Both the position numbers and the translations under genes were made by a program. The notes under the pieces are model-generated. The model saw nothing but the letters and a program-made list of their open reading frames with translations. It was not told where the DNA came from and searched no databases. A stretch of 23,141 nt of DNA from an uncultured Oscillospiraceae bacterium (GTDB taxonomy: Bacteria > Bacillota > Clostridia > Oscillospirales > Oscillospiraceae). The DNA lies in the NCBI GenBank assembly GCA_934636045.1, contig CAKTZP010000016.1:1-23141 (forward strand), in the 5' to 3' direction. Shown piece after piece: positions 14,799 to 21,768 of this stretch; the first letter of the stretch is position 1, and each line of letters starts with the position of its first letter.

Positions 14799-14826
14799 TT
14801 GACAAAAGTATTTCACAAAGTATAAT
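14799..14826 (+). promoter_or_regulatory. Near-consensus sigma-A promoter of the regulator/amidohydrolase unit
   Basis: TTGACA (14799-14804), 16-base spacer, TATAAT (14821-14826). Both hexamers are perfect. The spacer ends with the second TATTTCACAAAG repeat (14809-14820), so a bound protein would block polymerase. The predicted leader to the ATG at 15025 is about 190 bases. Confidence 0.88.
14809..14820 (+). promoter_or_regulatory. Candidate operator, proximal copy within the promoter spacer
   Basis: Second exact TATTTCACAAAG, occupying the spacer up to the base before TATAAT. Its position argues for repression; the distal copy could support cooperative binding or looping. Confidence 0.6.
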
Positions 14827-15024
14827 AAAACCAGTAGAAAACAACACGCCGGTCGACACTTGTGCTAAAATCAGCAAGACGACGGGTAGCGGCCGGGAGT
14901 GCGGCTTATTAATTCCGGTGTACTATTCCATGATTTTTTAATTGTGAGTTAAATTACTGCTGATATATGCCGGTTTTTAATAATTATGAACAAGATTCTT
15001 TTGATAGAGGAAAGGTGCAATAAG

Positions 15025-15591
15025 ATGAGCCAATTGGGAACGAACATCAAGGTGGAAAGGAAACGGCAAAACATTTCCCTGCAGGATCTGGCAAGCCGGG
15101 TCCAGGTTTCCACCAGCTTCCTTTCTCAAATTGAGAACGGAAAAAACGAACCATCGCTTACGACGCTGAAGAGAATATCTACCTGCCTCGGCGTGACGGT
15201 CAGCAAGCTTTTGGGAGAGGACGAATCCATTCGCACGATGCTGATTAAAAAGGATAGCCGGCACAAGCTGTCAAATCTAGTGGATGGATTTGAGATTGAA
15301 TTTATTTCCGCCTTTGATCCGAAGCAGGTGATGGAAGCCTGCGTCCATGTGCTTTCCCCCGACGGTCAATCGGGCAAGGTTCCTTATACGCATGCCGGAC
15401 AGGAGCTCTTCTTTGTGCTTGAGGGGAGTATTAAGCTGAACGTGGACGGTGAAATGATGGATATGGAGGAAGGCGATTCCTACTATCTCACGGACTGTAC
15501 AAAAGCCCATTACTTCTTCAACGCTTCGACGGAGCACACGGCGCGCGTGCTCTGCGTGACGAATCCGCCATATTTTTATTGCTGTAATTGA
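15025..15591 (+). CDS. XRE-family regulator with C-terminal cupin sensor
   Basis: This 188-residue regulator has a Cro/CI helix-turn-helix at residues about 6-60 (LQDLASRVQVSTSFLSQIENG, then EPSLTTLKRI). A cupin_2 barrel follows at about 105-178 (THAGQELFFVLEGSIKLNVD, then MEEGDSYYLTD). In this family the cupin senses a small molecule and the HTH represses or activates a neighbouring catabolic operon. GAGGAAAGG (15007-15015) selects the ATG at 15025; an in-frame ATG at 14986 has no ribosome site. It is the first gene behind the strong promoter at 14799-14826, so autoregulation through the TATTTCACAAAG repeats is likely. The following amidohydrolase starts 137 bases on and could be read through. 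Confidence 0.92.
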   Translation: MSQLGTNIKVERKRQNISLQDLASRVQVSTSFLSQIENGKNEPSLTTLKRISTCLGVTVSKLLGEDESIRTMLIKKDSRHKLSNLVDGFEIEFISAFDPKQVMEACVHVLSPDGQSGKVPYTHAGQELFFVLEGSIKLNVDGEMMDMEEGDSYYLTDCTKAHYFFNASTEHTARVLCVTNPPYFYCCN

Positions 15592-15639
15592 CGGCACAAT
15601 GCCGGAAAACTGAGCCAACAGAATCGTGTTAAGCTGCGC

Positions 15640-15671
15640 GGCAGAAAAATTTCAATCTGCCACGTTGTATT
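15640..15671 (+). terminator. Weak hairpin between regulator and first amidohydrolase
   Basis: GGCAGA (15640-15645) and TCTGCC (15656-15661) form a short stem with a 10-base loop, followed after eight bases by TTTTT. A second mini-hairpin (CGGCA/TGCCG at 15592-15604) sits at the regulator's stop. It may attenuate transcription into the amidohydrolases; no separate promoter is evident in the gap. Confidence 0.3.
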
Positions 15672-15728
15672 TTTGCACCCTTTTTTAAAAAGTGTTCCCA
15701 AAACAGGAAAGAATGCAGGAGGTATCTT

Positions 15729-16466
15729 ATGGGAAAAATTGTGAACGCGCACGTGCATTTCGGTATTCCGTGGGGTCCGTCGCCTCATTTGGATGTGAGT
15801 TATACCCCCGAGACATTGCTTCGGGACATGGACCGCGACGGAGTGGACATGTCGATCATTCTGCCGTTTATTTTCAATTATGATATGCAATGGCATGCTC
15901 GCTGCGCCAGAGAGCATCCGGATAGATTGATTGCTTACGCGATGTTCAACCCTTGGCGGCACCCGACCCTTAAGGACGACATTCGCCGCTGGCGGGATTG
16001 GGGAATCCGCGGCATCAAGCTGCGAGCTTCCAATGAAGGCTTTAATCTAAACAGCTTCGATTTGCTTGCCGATTGCTTTGAAGTCTGCCAGGAGCTTAAT
16101 ATGATCCTGATGGTGCATACGGGAGACGATGTTAACTCTACACCGCTGCAGGTGGAGGAGGTTCTGCGGTATTTCCCGAAGCTGACGGTTTCCATCGCGC
16201 ATGCCGGGTTCCGAAATGTTGCGGACGACGCGATCCGTGTTGCACAGAGAAACAAAAATGTGATTCTTGATCAAACTGCCGCCACTTCTCAGCAGCTGAG
16301 AGATGCTCTGGCATCCATTGAACCGGAAAGAATTATCTGGGGAAGCGACAGCCCGTACATGGACGAACGAGTCGAGCTGGAGAAGATCCGTGTCGGTGTG
16401 GAGGATCCGAAAATCAGAGATATGATCCTGGGAGAGAATATTCTGAATATTCTCGGGATCCGATAA
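15729..16466 (+). CDS. Amidohydrolase-2 family TIM-barrel hydrolase (copy 1, intact metal site)
   Basis: A 245-residue protein of the amidohydrolase-2 / COG2159 type. Members include deacetylases, lactonases and decarboxylases. Metal-site residues are all in place: HVH (His8, His10), Lys97 in GIKLR, His130 in LMVHTGDD, His158 in IAHAGF and Asp207 in GSDSPY. It is at the short end for the family. AGGAGG (15717-15722) six bases upstream fixes the start. The gene is followed after 26 bases by a clear paralogue. In this context it may hydrolyse an amide or lactone bond in the sugar derivative brought in by the downstream importer, but the reaction cannot be read from sequence. Confidence 0.88.
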   Translation: MGKIVNAHVHFGIPWGPSPHLDVSYTPETLLRDMDRDGVDMSIILPFIFNYDMQWHARCAREHPDRLIAYAMFNPWRHPTLKDDIRRWRDWGIRGIKLRASNEGFNLNSFDLLADCFEVCQELNMILMVHTGDDVNSTPLQVEEVLRYFPKLTVSIAHAGFRNVADDAIRVAQRNKNVILDQTAATSQQLRDALASIEPERIIWGSDSPYMDERVELEKIRVGVEDPKIRDMILGENILNILGIR

Positions 16467-16492
16467 GCGGTTCAGAAAGGAGAAGTTTGTTC

Positions 16493-17224
16493 ATGATTAT
16501 TGATTGTCATAACCACATTGGAGAGCCTTGGGGAACCAGAGACCGCCAAACGCCGGAGGAGCTGCTTCGCAGGATGGATCGTGCCGGAATCGATATGGCA
16601 GTCGTATTCCCGTTCCGCTATGAAAACTACGATAACCGCTATACATACGAGGCGGTAAAAGCGCATCCGGACCGTTTCATCGGCTTTGCCATGGCAGCGC
16701 CGTGGGTACGTCCCGGCATTAAGGAAACGCTTCGCAGAGAGATTGAGGAATACGGCTTCAAGGGAATTAAAATTCATGCGAATGCACACAGCTTCAAAAT
16801 GACCGCAGTGATTACCCTCGCAGATATCTTCGATGTTGCCCGCGAATATGACCTGCCCGTGATTGCCTATTCCGGCGATGAGCTCGTTGCTGTGCCGCAT
16901 ACCTTTGTACCTGTCGCACAGGCATACCCGGATGTCAAGATCATTATGGCACATTCCGGCTTTATGCAGAATACGCCTGAGGCCATCGCCGTAGCAAAGC
17001 AGTGCCCCAATATCTTCTTGGCACATGAATCCGGAATTTCCGGAGGCTTGGGGCAGAGCGTCCGTGAGCTTGGCGCCGAACGCGTGCTGATGGGAACCGA
17101 CAGCCCGTATTGGGATTTTGAGGTTCAGCTGAAAAAAATTGAAGTGGCGGTTCCCGATGAGGAGGACCGTAAAAAGATAAAAGGCGAGAATATTGCCAAA
17201 ATGCTGAAGCTGGGGAAGCACTAA
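16493..17224 (+). CDS. Amidohydrolase-2 family TIM-barrel protein (copy 2, altered metal ligand)
   Basis: This 243-residue paralogue of the preceding gene is alignable end to end (shared TPE-LLR-MDR-GIDM, AHPDR, GIK, GTDSPY). It keeps HNH (His6, His8), Lys93, His154 in IMAHSGF and Asp203. The position of His130 of copy 1 (VHTGDD) is Tyr126 here (AYSGDE). It also has His95 after the GIK motif (GIKIHAN), usual in the wider family, where copy 1 has Arg. AAAGGAG (16476-16482) supports the ATG at 16493 over an in-frame TTG at 16487. The pair may form a heteromer or act on successive substrates. Its TAA lies inside a 19-bp tandem duplication. Confidence 0.86.
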   Translation: MIIDCHNHIGEPWGTRDRQTPEELLRRMDRAGIDMAVVFPFRYENYDNRYTYEAVKAHPDRFIGFAMAAPWVRPGIKETLRREIEEYGFKGIKIHANAHSFKMTAVITLADIFDVAREYDLPVIAYSGDELVAVPHTFVPVAQAYPDVKIIMAHSGFMQNTPEAIAVAKQCPNIFLAHESGISGGLGQSVRELGAERVLMGTDSPYWDFEVQLKKIEVAVPDEEDRKKIKGENIAKMLKLGKH

Positions 17225-17259
17225 TCAAGCTGCAAAAGCGTAATCAAGCTGCAAAAGCG
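17222..17259 (+). repeat. 19-bp perfect tandem duplication at a stop codon
   Basis: TAATCAAGCTGCAAAAGCG occurs twice back to back (17222-17240 and 17241-17259). The first copy begins with the TAA stop of the second amidohydrolase, so the stop is duplicated. It looks like a recent slippage or repair event. Confidence 0.9.
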
Positions 17260-17362
17260 TGCGGCGGGAGAGCTTTTGCTAAGCGGAAGCCTGAAAAATG
17301 CTGATATACCGAGTATATTTCAAGCAGCTTAAAAGCAAAAAGGGCTCGCCGCACGCTGCGGC
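17257..17362 (+). promoter_or_regulatory. Long inverted-repeat RNA element with two competing hairpins
   Basis: GCGTGCGGCG-GAG (from 17257) pairs with CTCGCCGCACGC (17345-17356). Further pairing inwards is GCTTTTGCT with AGCAAAAAGG, capped by ATATAC-CGA-GTATAT (about 17304-17319). The right arm also belongs to a separate local hairpin, GCCGCA-CGC-TGCGGC (17348-17362), so the two folds exclude each other. It occupies the gap between the amidohydrolases and the kinase operon. It could be an attenuator-like leader or a stabilising 3' structure; no U-run follows. Confidence 0.45.
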
Positions 17363-17445
17363 AAATACTCAGAAACGTTCGGAGCATGTAGGACAGAGAA
17401 TTGACGGGCGGCGCGCAAAGACGCCGATGCAGCCAGGAGAAAGCT

Positions 17446-18429
17446 ATGTATGATATCTGCGCAATTGGAGAACTAATTATTGATTTTACACCTGCCGGCG
17501 TTACGGAGCAAGGATTTCCCTTGTTTGCCTGCAACCCCGGCGGCGCCCCGGGGAATGTAATGGTCTGCCTTTCCCGACTGGGAAAAGCAACAGCGTTTAT
17601 CGGCAAGGTCGGGAAGGATCAGTTTGGCGCATTCTTTACAAAGCTCCTCAGGGAGCAGGGAATGCAGACCCGGGGAATCGTTGAGGCAAACGACGCGAAC
17701 ACAACGCTGGCTTTTGTACATATCGCCGAAGGAGGAGATCGTTCCTTCAGCTTTTATCGAAAAAACTGCGCGGACATTCTTTTGCAGGAAAGCGAGATCG
17801 ACTACACGCTGATCGATGCGTCTTGCTTTTTCCATTTCGGCTCGGTTTCTATGACAGAGGAGCCCGCCCGTTCCGCCACGTTTGCGGCTGCTGCGTATGC
17901 AAAAAAAGCAGGGAAAACGGTCAGCTTTGACCCCAATTACCGCCCAAACCTGTGGACGCAGCCAGAGCATGCCAGAGAAGCAATCCTTCGCGGGCTGCAA
18001 TACGCCGATATTGTGAAGGTTTCAGAGGAAGAGCTGGAATTTCTGACGGGAGACGGCGACCTGCTGGATGCCGGACAGAAGCTATGCCGGGAATACGGGC
18101 TTTCCATATTGCTTGTCACTATGGGAAAAAGCGGCGCCTGCTGTATTACCAAAGAATTTAGCGTTTATCAGCCCACCTTTGATGTAAAAACCGTTGATAC
18201 CAACGGCGCCGGAGACGCCTCTATGGGGGGCTTCCTGTTCTGCCTGATGGATCGGCAAATTGACCCGGAGCGTATTACCCGGCAGCAAGCGGAGCTTTGC
18301 TTGGAGTTTGCAAATGCGACCGGCGCCTTGGCAACGACAAAAAGCGGCGCGATTCCTGCGATGCCAACCTACGAAGAGGTGGTATCCTGTATTGCGCAGC
18401 AAAAACGATGCGCAGAGGCGCTTTCATAG
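17446..18429 (+). CDS. PfkB-family carbohydrate kinase (fructokinase-like)
   Basis: A 327-residue ribokinase-fold sugar kinase. Visible are IGELIIDF (7-14), the substrate-side NPGGAPGNV stretch (about 29-37) with GKVGKDQFG after it (PfkB signature 1 region), SFDPNYRPNLW (about 164-174), VSEEELEFLTG, and DTNGAGDASMGG (251-262) in which Asp257 is the catalytic base. The overall pattern is nearest to fructokinases (NPGGAPxN, DPNYRP). AGGAGA (17435-17440) sets the ATG. First gene of a five-gene operon with NagB-like enzyme and importer. It probably phosphorylates the incoming sugar, giving the 6-phosphate for the next enzyme; the exact sugar is unknown. Confidence 0.9.
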   Translation: MYDICAIGELIIDFTPAGVTEQGFPLFACNPGGAPGNVMVCLSRLGKATAFIGKVGKDQFGAFFTKLLREQGMQTRGIVEANDANTTLAFVHIAEGGDRSFSFYRKNCADILLQESEIDYTLIDASCFFHFGSVSMTEEPARSATFAAAAYAKKAGKTVSFDPNYRPNLWTQPEHAREAILRGLQYADIVKVSEEELEFLTGDGDLLDAGQKLCREYGLSILLVTMGKSGACCITKEFSVYQPTFDVKTVDTNGAGDASMGGFLFCLMDRQIDPERITRQQAELCLEFANATGALATTKSGAIPAMPTYEEVVSCIAQQKRCAEALS

Positions 18430-18442
18430 GAGGGAGAAGCAA

Positions 18443-19210
18443 ATGAAGGTTACGGTTTTGAAGGACGCGCAGGCGATTGCCGCATACGCAGCGGATCAGA
18501 TTGAGGCGCTGATAAAACGGAAGCCGAATTGTGTGCTGGGTCTGCCGACCGGCTCCTCGCCGCTGCCAACCTATCAGGAAATGGTCAGGCGGTATCAAGC
18601 AGGGAAAATCGATTTTTCCCGCGTCAGAACCTACAATCTTGATGAATATCTGGATTTACCGAGGGAGAACGAGCAGAGCTTTTATTATTACACGTGGAAA
18701 AACCTGCTCTCCAAGATCAATATTTCTGCGGAGAATGTCCACATCCCCTCCGGCACAGAAGCCGATATGGAGAGCTACTGTAAGGTATATGAAGAGCAGG
18801 TGCGACAAAGCGGTGGGATCGATCTGCAGCTTTTGGGGATCGGAGGCAACGGGCACATCGGCTTTAACGAGCCGGAGGATGTATTCTCCGAGTGCGTGCA
18901 CATTGTCGCTCTTACGCAAGAGACGATCGATGCCAACAAATGCTTTTTTGATACTGCCGATCAGGTGCCGCGCAGAGCAATCACAATGGGCATCGGAACG
19001 ATTATGAAGGCGAAAAGAATCCTGTTGATTGCCGTGGGCAGCGGTAAGGCAGAAGCGGTCTATCAAATGCTTTGCGGGCCGGTGACGCCGCATTGCCCCG
19101 CCTCGATCCTGCAGCGCCACGAAAATGCTGAGATACTGCTCGATCCGGCAGCAGCGGCGCTTCTGGAAAAAGCATCGTTCCATGGCAAAGGAGAATCGAC
19201 AGATGAATGA
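18443..19210 (+). CDS. nagB: NagB-like glucosamine-6-phosphate deaminase/isomerase homologue
   Basis: A 255-residue member of the NagB family, which converts GlcN-6-P to Fru-6-P and ammonia. Motifs are LGLPTGSSPLPTY (32-44, phosphate loop), NLDEY (65-69), GIGGNGHIGFNEP (132-144; His138 and Glu143 aligning with catalytic residues), and GSGKAEAV with Lys202. Two Arg usually conserved downstream are Cys here: the SRTH-type Arg is Cys151 (SECVH) and the ANxRFF Arg is Cys167 (ANKCFF). From recall of the E. coli enzyme, the latter corresponds to Arg172, an active-site phosphate ligand. The fold assignment is firm, the substrate is open. GGAGG overlaps the kinase stop; the last 8 bases overlap the ABC ATPase start. 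Confidence 0.88.
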   Translation: MKVTVLKDAQAIAAYAADQIEALIKRKPNCVLGLPTGSSPLPTYQEMVRRYQAGKIDFSRVRTYNLDEYLDLPRENEQSFYYYTWKNLLSKINISAENVHIPSGTEADMESYCKVYEEQVRQSGGIDLQLLGIGGNGHIGFNEPEDVFSECVHIVALTQETIDANKCFFDTADQVPRRAITMGIGTIMKAKRILLIAVGSGKAEAVYQMLCGPVTPHCPASILQRHENAEILLDPAAAALLEKASFHGKGESTDE

Positions 19211-20690
19211 GATCATCGTTTCTATGAGAAATATTCAAAAGCGATTTGCAGGTGTCCACGCTTTAGACGATGCCCAATTGACCCTCCGCAAAGGAGAAGT
19301 GCTGGGCCTGATCGGAGAGAACGGCGCCGGGAAATCAACGCTGATGAAAATACTGTCCGGTATTTATCGGCAGGACAGCGGAGAGGTAGAGGTTGACGGC
19401 AGGGCGGTGAACTACAGCTGCCCGAAGGATGCGCTGGATGATGGAATCTGTATGATCCACCAAGAGCTGAATCTGGTTCCGAAGCTGTCGGTGGCGGATA
19501 ACATTTTTATCGGCCGTGAGAGCAAAAAGGGCCCTTTCCTGAACAGAGCCGAAGATTGCCGCCGTGCGAGGGAGCTGTTGTCCCGCTTGGAGCTGGATAT
19601 TGATCCGCAGACAACGGTCAATCGTCTGACGGTAGCAAAGCAGCAGATGGTAGAGATCGCAAAGGGTATTTCCTATAACAGCAAGGTTTTAATCATGGAC
19701 GAGCCGACAGCAGCGCTTGCCAATAGCGAGATTGAGGAGCTATTTCGGCTGATCTGTAATTTAAAAAAGCAGGGCGTGGCAATTATCTACATTTCGCACC
19801 GTCTGGAAGAGCTGATGCAAATTACGGATAATATCGTTGTTATGCGAGATGGCAAATACATTGATACGCTGCATACGGCCAACTGCGAAATGCAGCAGTT
19901 GATCGGGAAGATGGTCGGACGCGTTATTTACGAGGAACCGAAGACGGCGTCCTGTGTGCCGAAGGATGCGCCGGTGGTGCTGGAAGCAAGGAATTTGGTG
20001 TCGCCGCAGATTAAAAATGTTTCATTCCAGCTGCGGCGGGGCGAGATTTTGGGATTTGCGGGTCTGATGGGAGCTGGGCGAACAGAGCTTGCAAGGCTGG
20101 TGTTCGGCGCGGACTGGAGACAGAGCGGCACAATTCTGAGAAACGGCAAGGAGGCCAAGATCCATTCTCCCTCGGATGCAGTTGCAAACGGGATCGGTTA
20201 TCTTTCCGAGGATCGCAAGACGTTTGGTCTGGCGGTGGACTTGTCCATCAGTGACAATGTTGCCTTGACCTGCTGGGACGATTATACAAAAGCCGGCATA
20301 ATCAACAATACAAAATTATCTGAAGCGGTAGGAAGCGTTACACAGAGAATTTCTGTTAAAACACCTTCGATCCAGCAGATTGTGAAGAACCTGTCCGGCG
20401 GAAATCAGCAAAAGGTAGTCATCGCCAAATGGCTACTGAAAAACTGCGAAATTTTCATTTTCGATGAGCCGACCAGAGGAATTGATGTGGGCGCAAAAAG
20501 TGAAATTTATAAGCTGATGAACAAGCTGATTGACGATGGCAAGTCCATCATTATGATCTCCTCCGAAATGCCGGAGCTGCTTCGTATGAGCGACCGCATT
20601 CTTGTAATGTGCGAGGGCAGACTCACCGGAGAAATGGACATTTCCGAGGCAACTCAGGAGAAGATCATGAAATATGCCACCTTGCGCTGA
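19203..20690 (+). CDS. CUT2-type sugar ABC transporter, double ATPase subunit
   Basis: This 495-residue RbsA/MglA-type subunit powers sugar import and has two fused nucleotide-binding domains. The first has Walker A GENGAGKST (38-46), a signature-like LTVAKQQMVEIAKG and Walker B VLIMDEPTAAL. The second has a degenerate Walker A GLMGAGRTEL, usual for this family, an intact LSGGNQQKV signature and IFIFDEPTRGIDVG. AAAGGAG (19187-19193) lies nine bases before the ATG, which is inside the end of the NagB gene. It partners with the permease and lipoprotein that follow. The family imports ribose, galactose, xylose, autoinducer-2 or inositol-type substrates. Confidence 0.96.
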   Translation: MNEIIVSMRNIQKRFAGVHALDDAQLTLRKGEVLGLIGENGAGKSTLMKILSGIYRQDSGEVEVDGRAVNYSCPKDALDDGICMIHQELNLVPKLSVADNIFIGRESKKGPFLNRAEDCRRARELLSRLELDIDPQTTVNRLTVAKQQMVEIAKGISYNSKVLIMDEPTAALANSEIEELFRLICNLKKQGVAIIYISHRLEELMQITDNIVVMRDGKYIDTLHTANCEMQQLIGKMVGRVIYEEPKTASCVPKDAPVVLEARNLVSPQIKNVSFQLRRGEILGFAGLMGAGRTELARLVFGADWRQSGTILRNGKEAKIHSPSDAVANGIGYLSEDRKTFGLAVDLSISDNVALTCWDDYTKAGIINNTKLSEAVGSVTQRISVKTPSIQQIVKNLSGGNQQKVVIAKWLLKNCEIFIFDEPTRGIDVGAKSEIYKLMNKLIDDGKSIIMISSEMPELLRMSDRILVMCEGRLTGEMDISEATQEKIMKYATLR

Positions 20691-20727
20691 CAGGTGCAGA
20701 TAGAATTAAGAACAAGGAGATTTAATC

Positions 20728-21720
20728 ATGAGCCGGATTCGCGTAAAAGCAGGAGGAAAATCGGTTTTTTCTTCCCAAAGAATGCTTGCCTTGTGCACGC
20801 TTTTGGTTTTGTTTGCATTTTTTTCGGTGTTCGGGAAACGATTCTTTTCCGCCGATACCATGATGAACTTAATTGAGAGCTCCTATTACATTATCTGTAT
20901 GGCGTTGGGAATGACCTTTATCATTGCCACCGGGGGAATCGATCTTTCCATCGGTACAGTGGGAATGTGCGGCGCGATCGTTGGCGGCGTTGCTTACAAT
21001 GTATGGGGTCTTCCGATGTGGTGCGCGCTGCTTTTCATCGTTGCGACTACCACCCTGTTCGGCGCACTCAACGGCTTCCTGGTTGCCTATTGTAAGCTCC
21101 CCGCTTTTGTGGCAACGATGGGAGTAATGATGATCTCTCAGGGTGTCGGATATATCGTTTCGGAGGTGCAGACTATGCGCTTCCCGATCATTTCCGAACC
21201 GGACGGATGGTTCAAAAGAGTATTCTTCAAATCCTTGGACGGCTTCCCTATGGGGATTATTTATGTGGTTATTTTGTTCCTGATCGCAGCATTTTTGCTT
21301 CGATACACCAAGCTGGGCAAATATGCCTGTGCGATCGGCTCGAACAAGGAAGCAACACGGCTTTCCGGCGTAAATACAAAAAAATGGGAGATGCTCGTGT
21401 ATGTCGTCAGCGGTGTTTTTACCGGCTTTGCGGGACTGTTTTATGCAGCTACCTACACCTCCGTCCTTCCGGGCTCCGGCGCCGGTATGGAAATGCAAGC
21501 TGTTGCGGCAGTCGTGATCGGAGGTACCTCTCTGGCTGGCGGCTTTGGAACGATTGTCGGTACGCTGATCGGCGTGTTCATTATGAGTGTGCTAAAGAAC
21601 GGGTTGATGACGGTCGGTCTTCAACAGCAATGGCAGGTATTTTTTACCGGCATTGCGGTCTTGCTTGCAGTTCTTCTGGACATTTATAAGACCGGCAAGG
21701 ACGGACGTGCAAAAGGATAA
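20728..21720 (+). CDS. CUT2-type sugar ABC transporter permease
   Basis: A 330-residue RbsC/BPD_transp_2 family permease with about eight to ten membrane segments. It includes the family-typical ATGGIDLSIGTVGMCGAIVGG stretch, split here as TGGIDLSIG then the glycine-rich helix (about 72-92), the NGFLVAYCKLPAFVATMGVM block (about 113-132) and the GTSLAGGFGTIVGTLIGVF block near 262-280 that contacts the ATPase. AAGGAG (20714-20719) eight bases before ATG. It lies 37 bases after the ATPase stop. Confidence 0.95.
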   Translation: MSRIRVKAGGKSVFSSQRMLALCTLLVLFAFFSVFGKRFFSADTMMNLIESSYYIICMALGMTFIIATGGIDLSIGTVGMCGAIVGGVAYNVWGLPMWCALLFIVATTTLFGALNGFLVAYCKLPAFVATMGVMMISQGVGYIVSEVQTMRFPIISEPDGWFKRVFFKSLDGFPMGIIYVVILFLIAAFLLRYTKLGKYACAIGSNKEATRLSGVNTKKWEMLVYVVSGVFTGFAGLFYAATYTSVLPGSGAGMEMQAVAAVVIGGTSLAGGFGTIVGTLIGVFIMSVLKNGLMTVGLQQQWQVFFTGIAVLLAVLLDIYKTGKDGRAKG

Positions 21721-21729
21721 AAGGACGCA

Positions 21730-21743
21730 AGGGCGAAAGCCCT
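21730..21743 (+). other. Intercistronic GNRA-capped hairpin
   Basis: AGGGC-GAAA-GCCCT forms a 5-bp stem with a GAAA tetraloop, ten bases after the permease stop and 25 before the lipoprotein start. Such hairpins often mark RNA processing or stabilise a highly expressed binding-protein message. Role inferred. Confidence 0.45.
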
Positions 21744-21768
21744 GTAATAAACAAAAAGGAGAATAAAA

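Noticed and set aside
14645..17328. ATATTTCAAGCAGC occurring at 14645-14658 and again at 17315-17328, as possible att sites of an inserted block
   Set aside because: About one such 14-bp match is expected by chance in a window this size, and the block between would split an evident functional module; no integrase is present.
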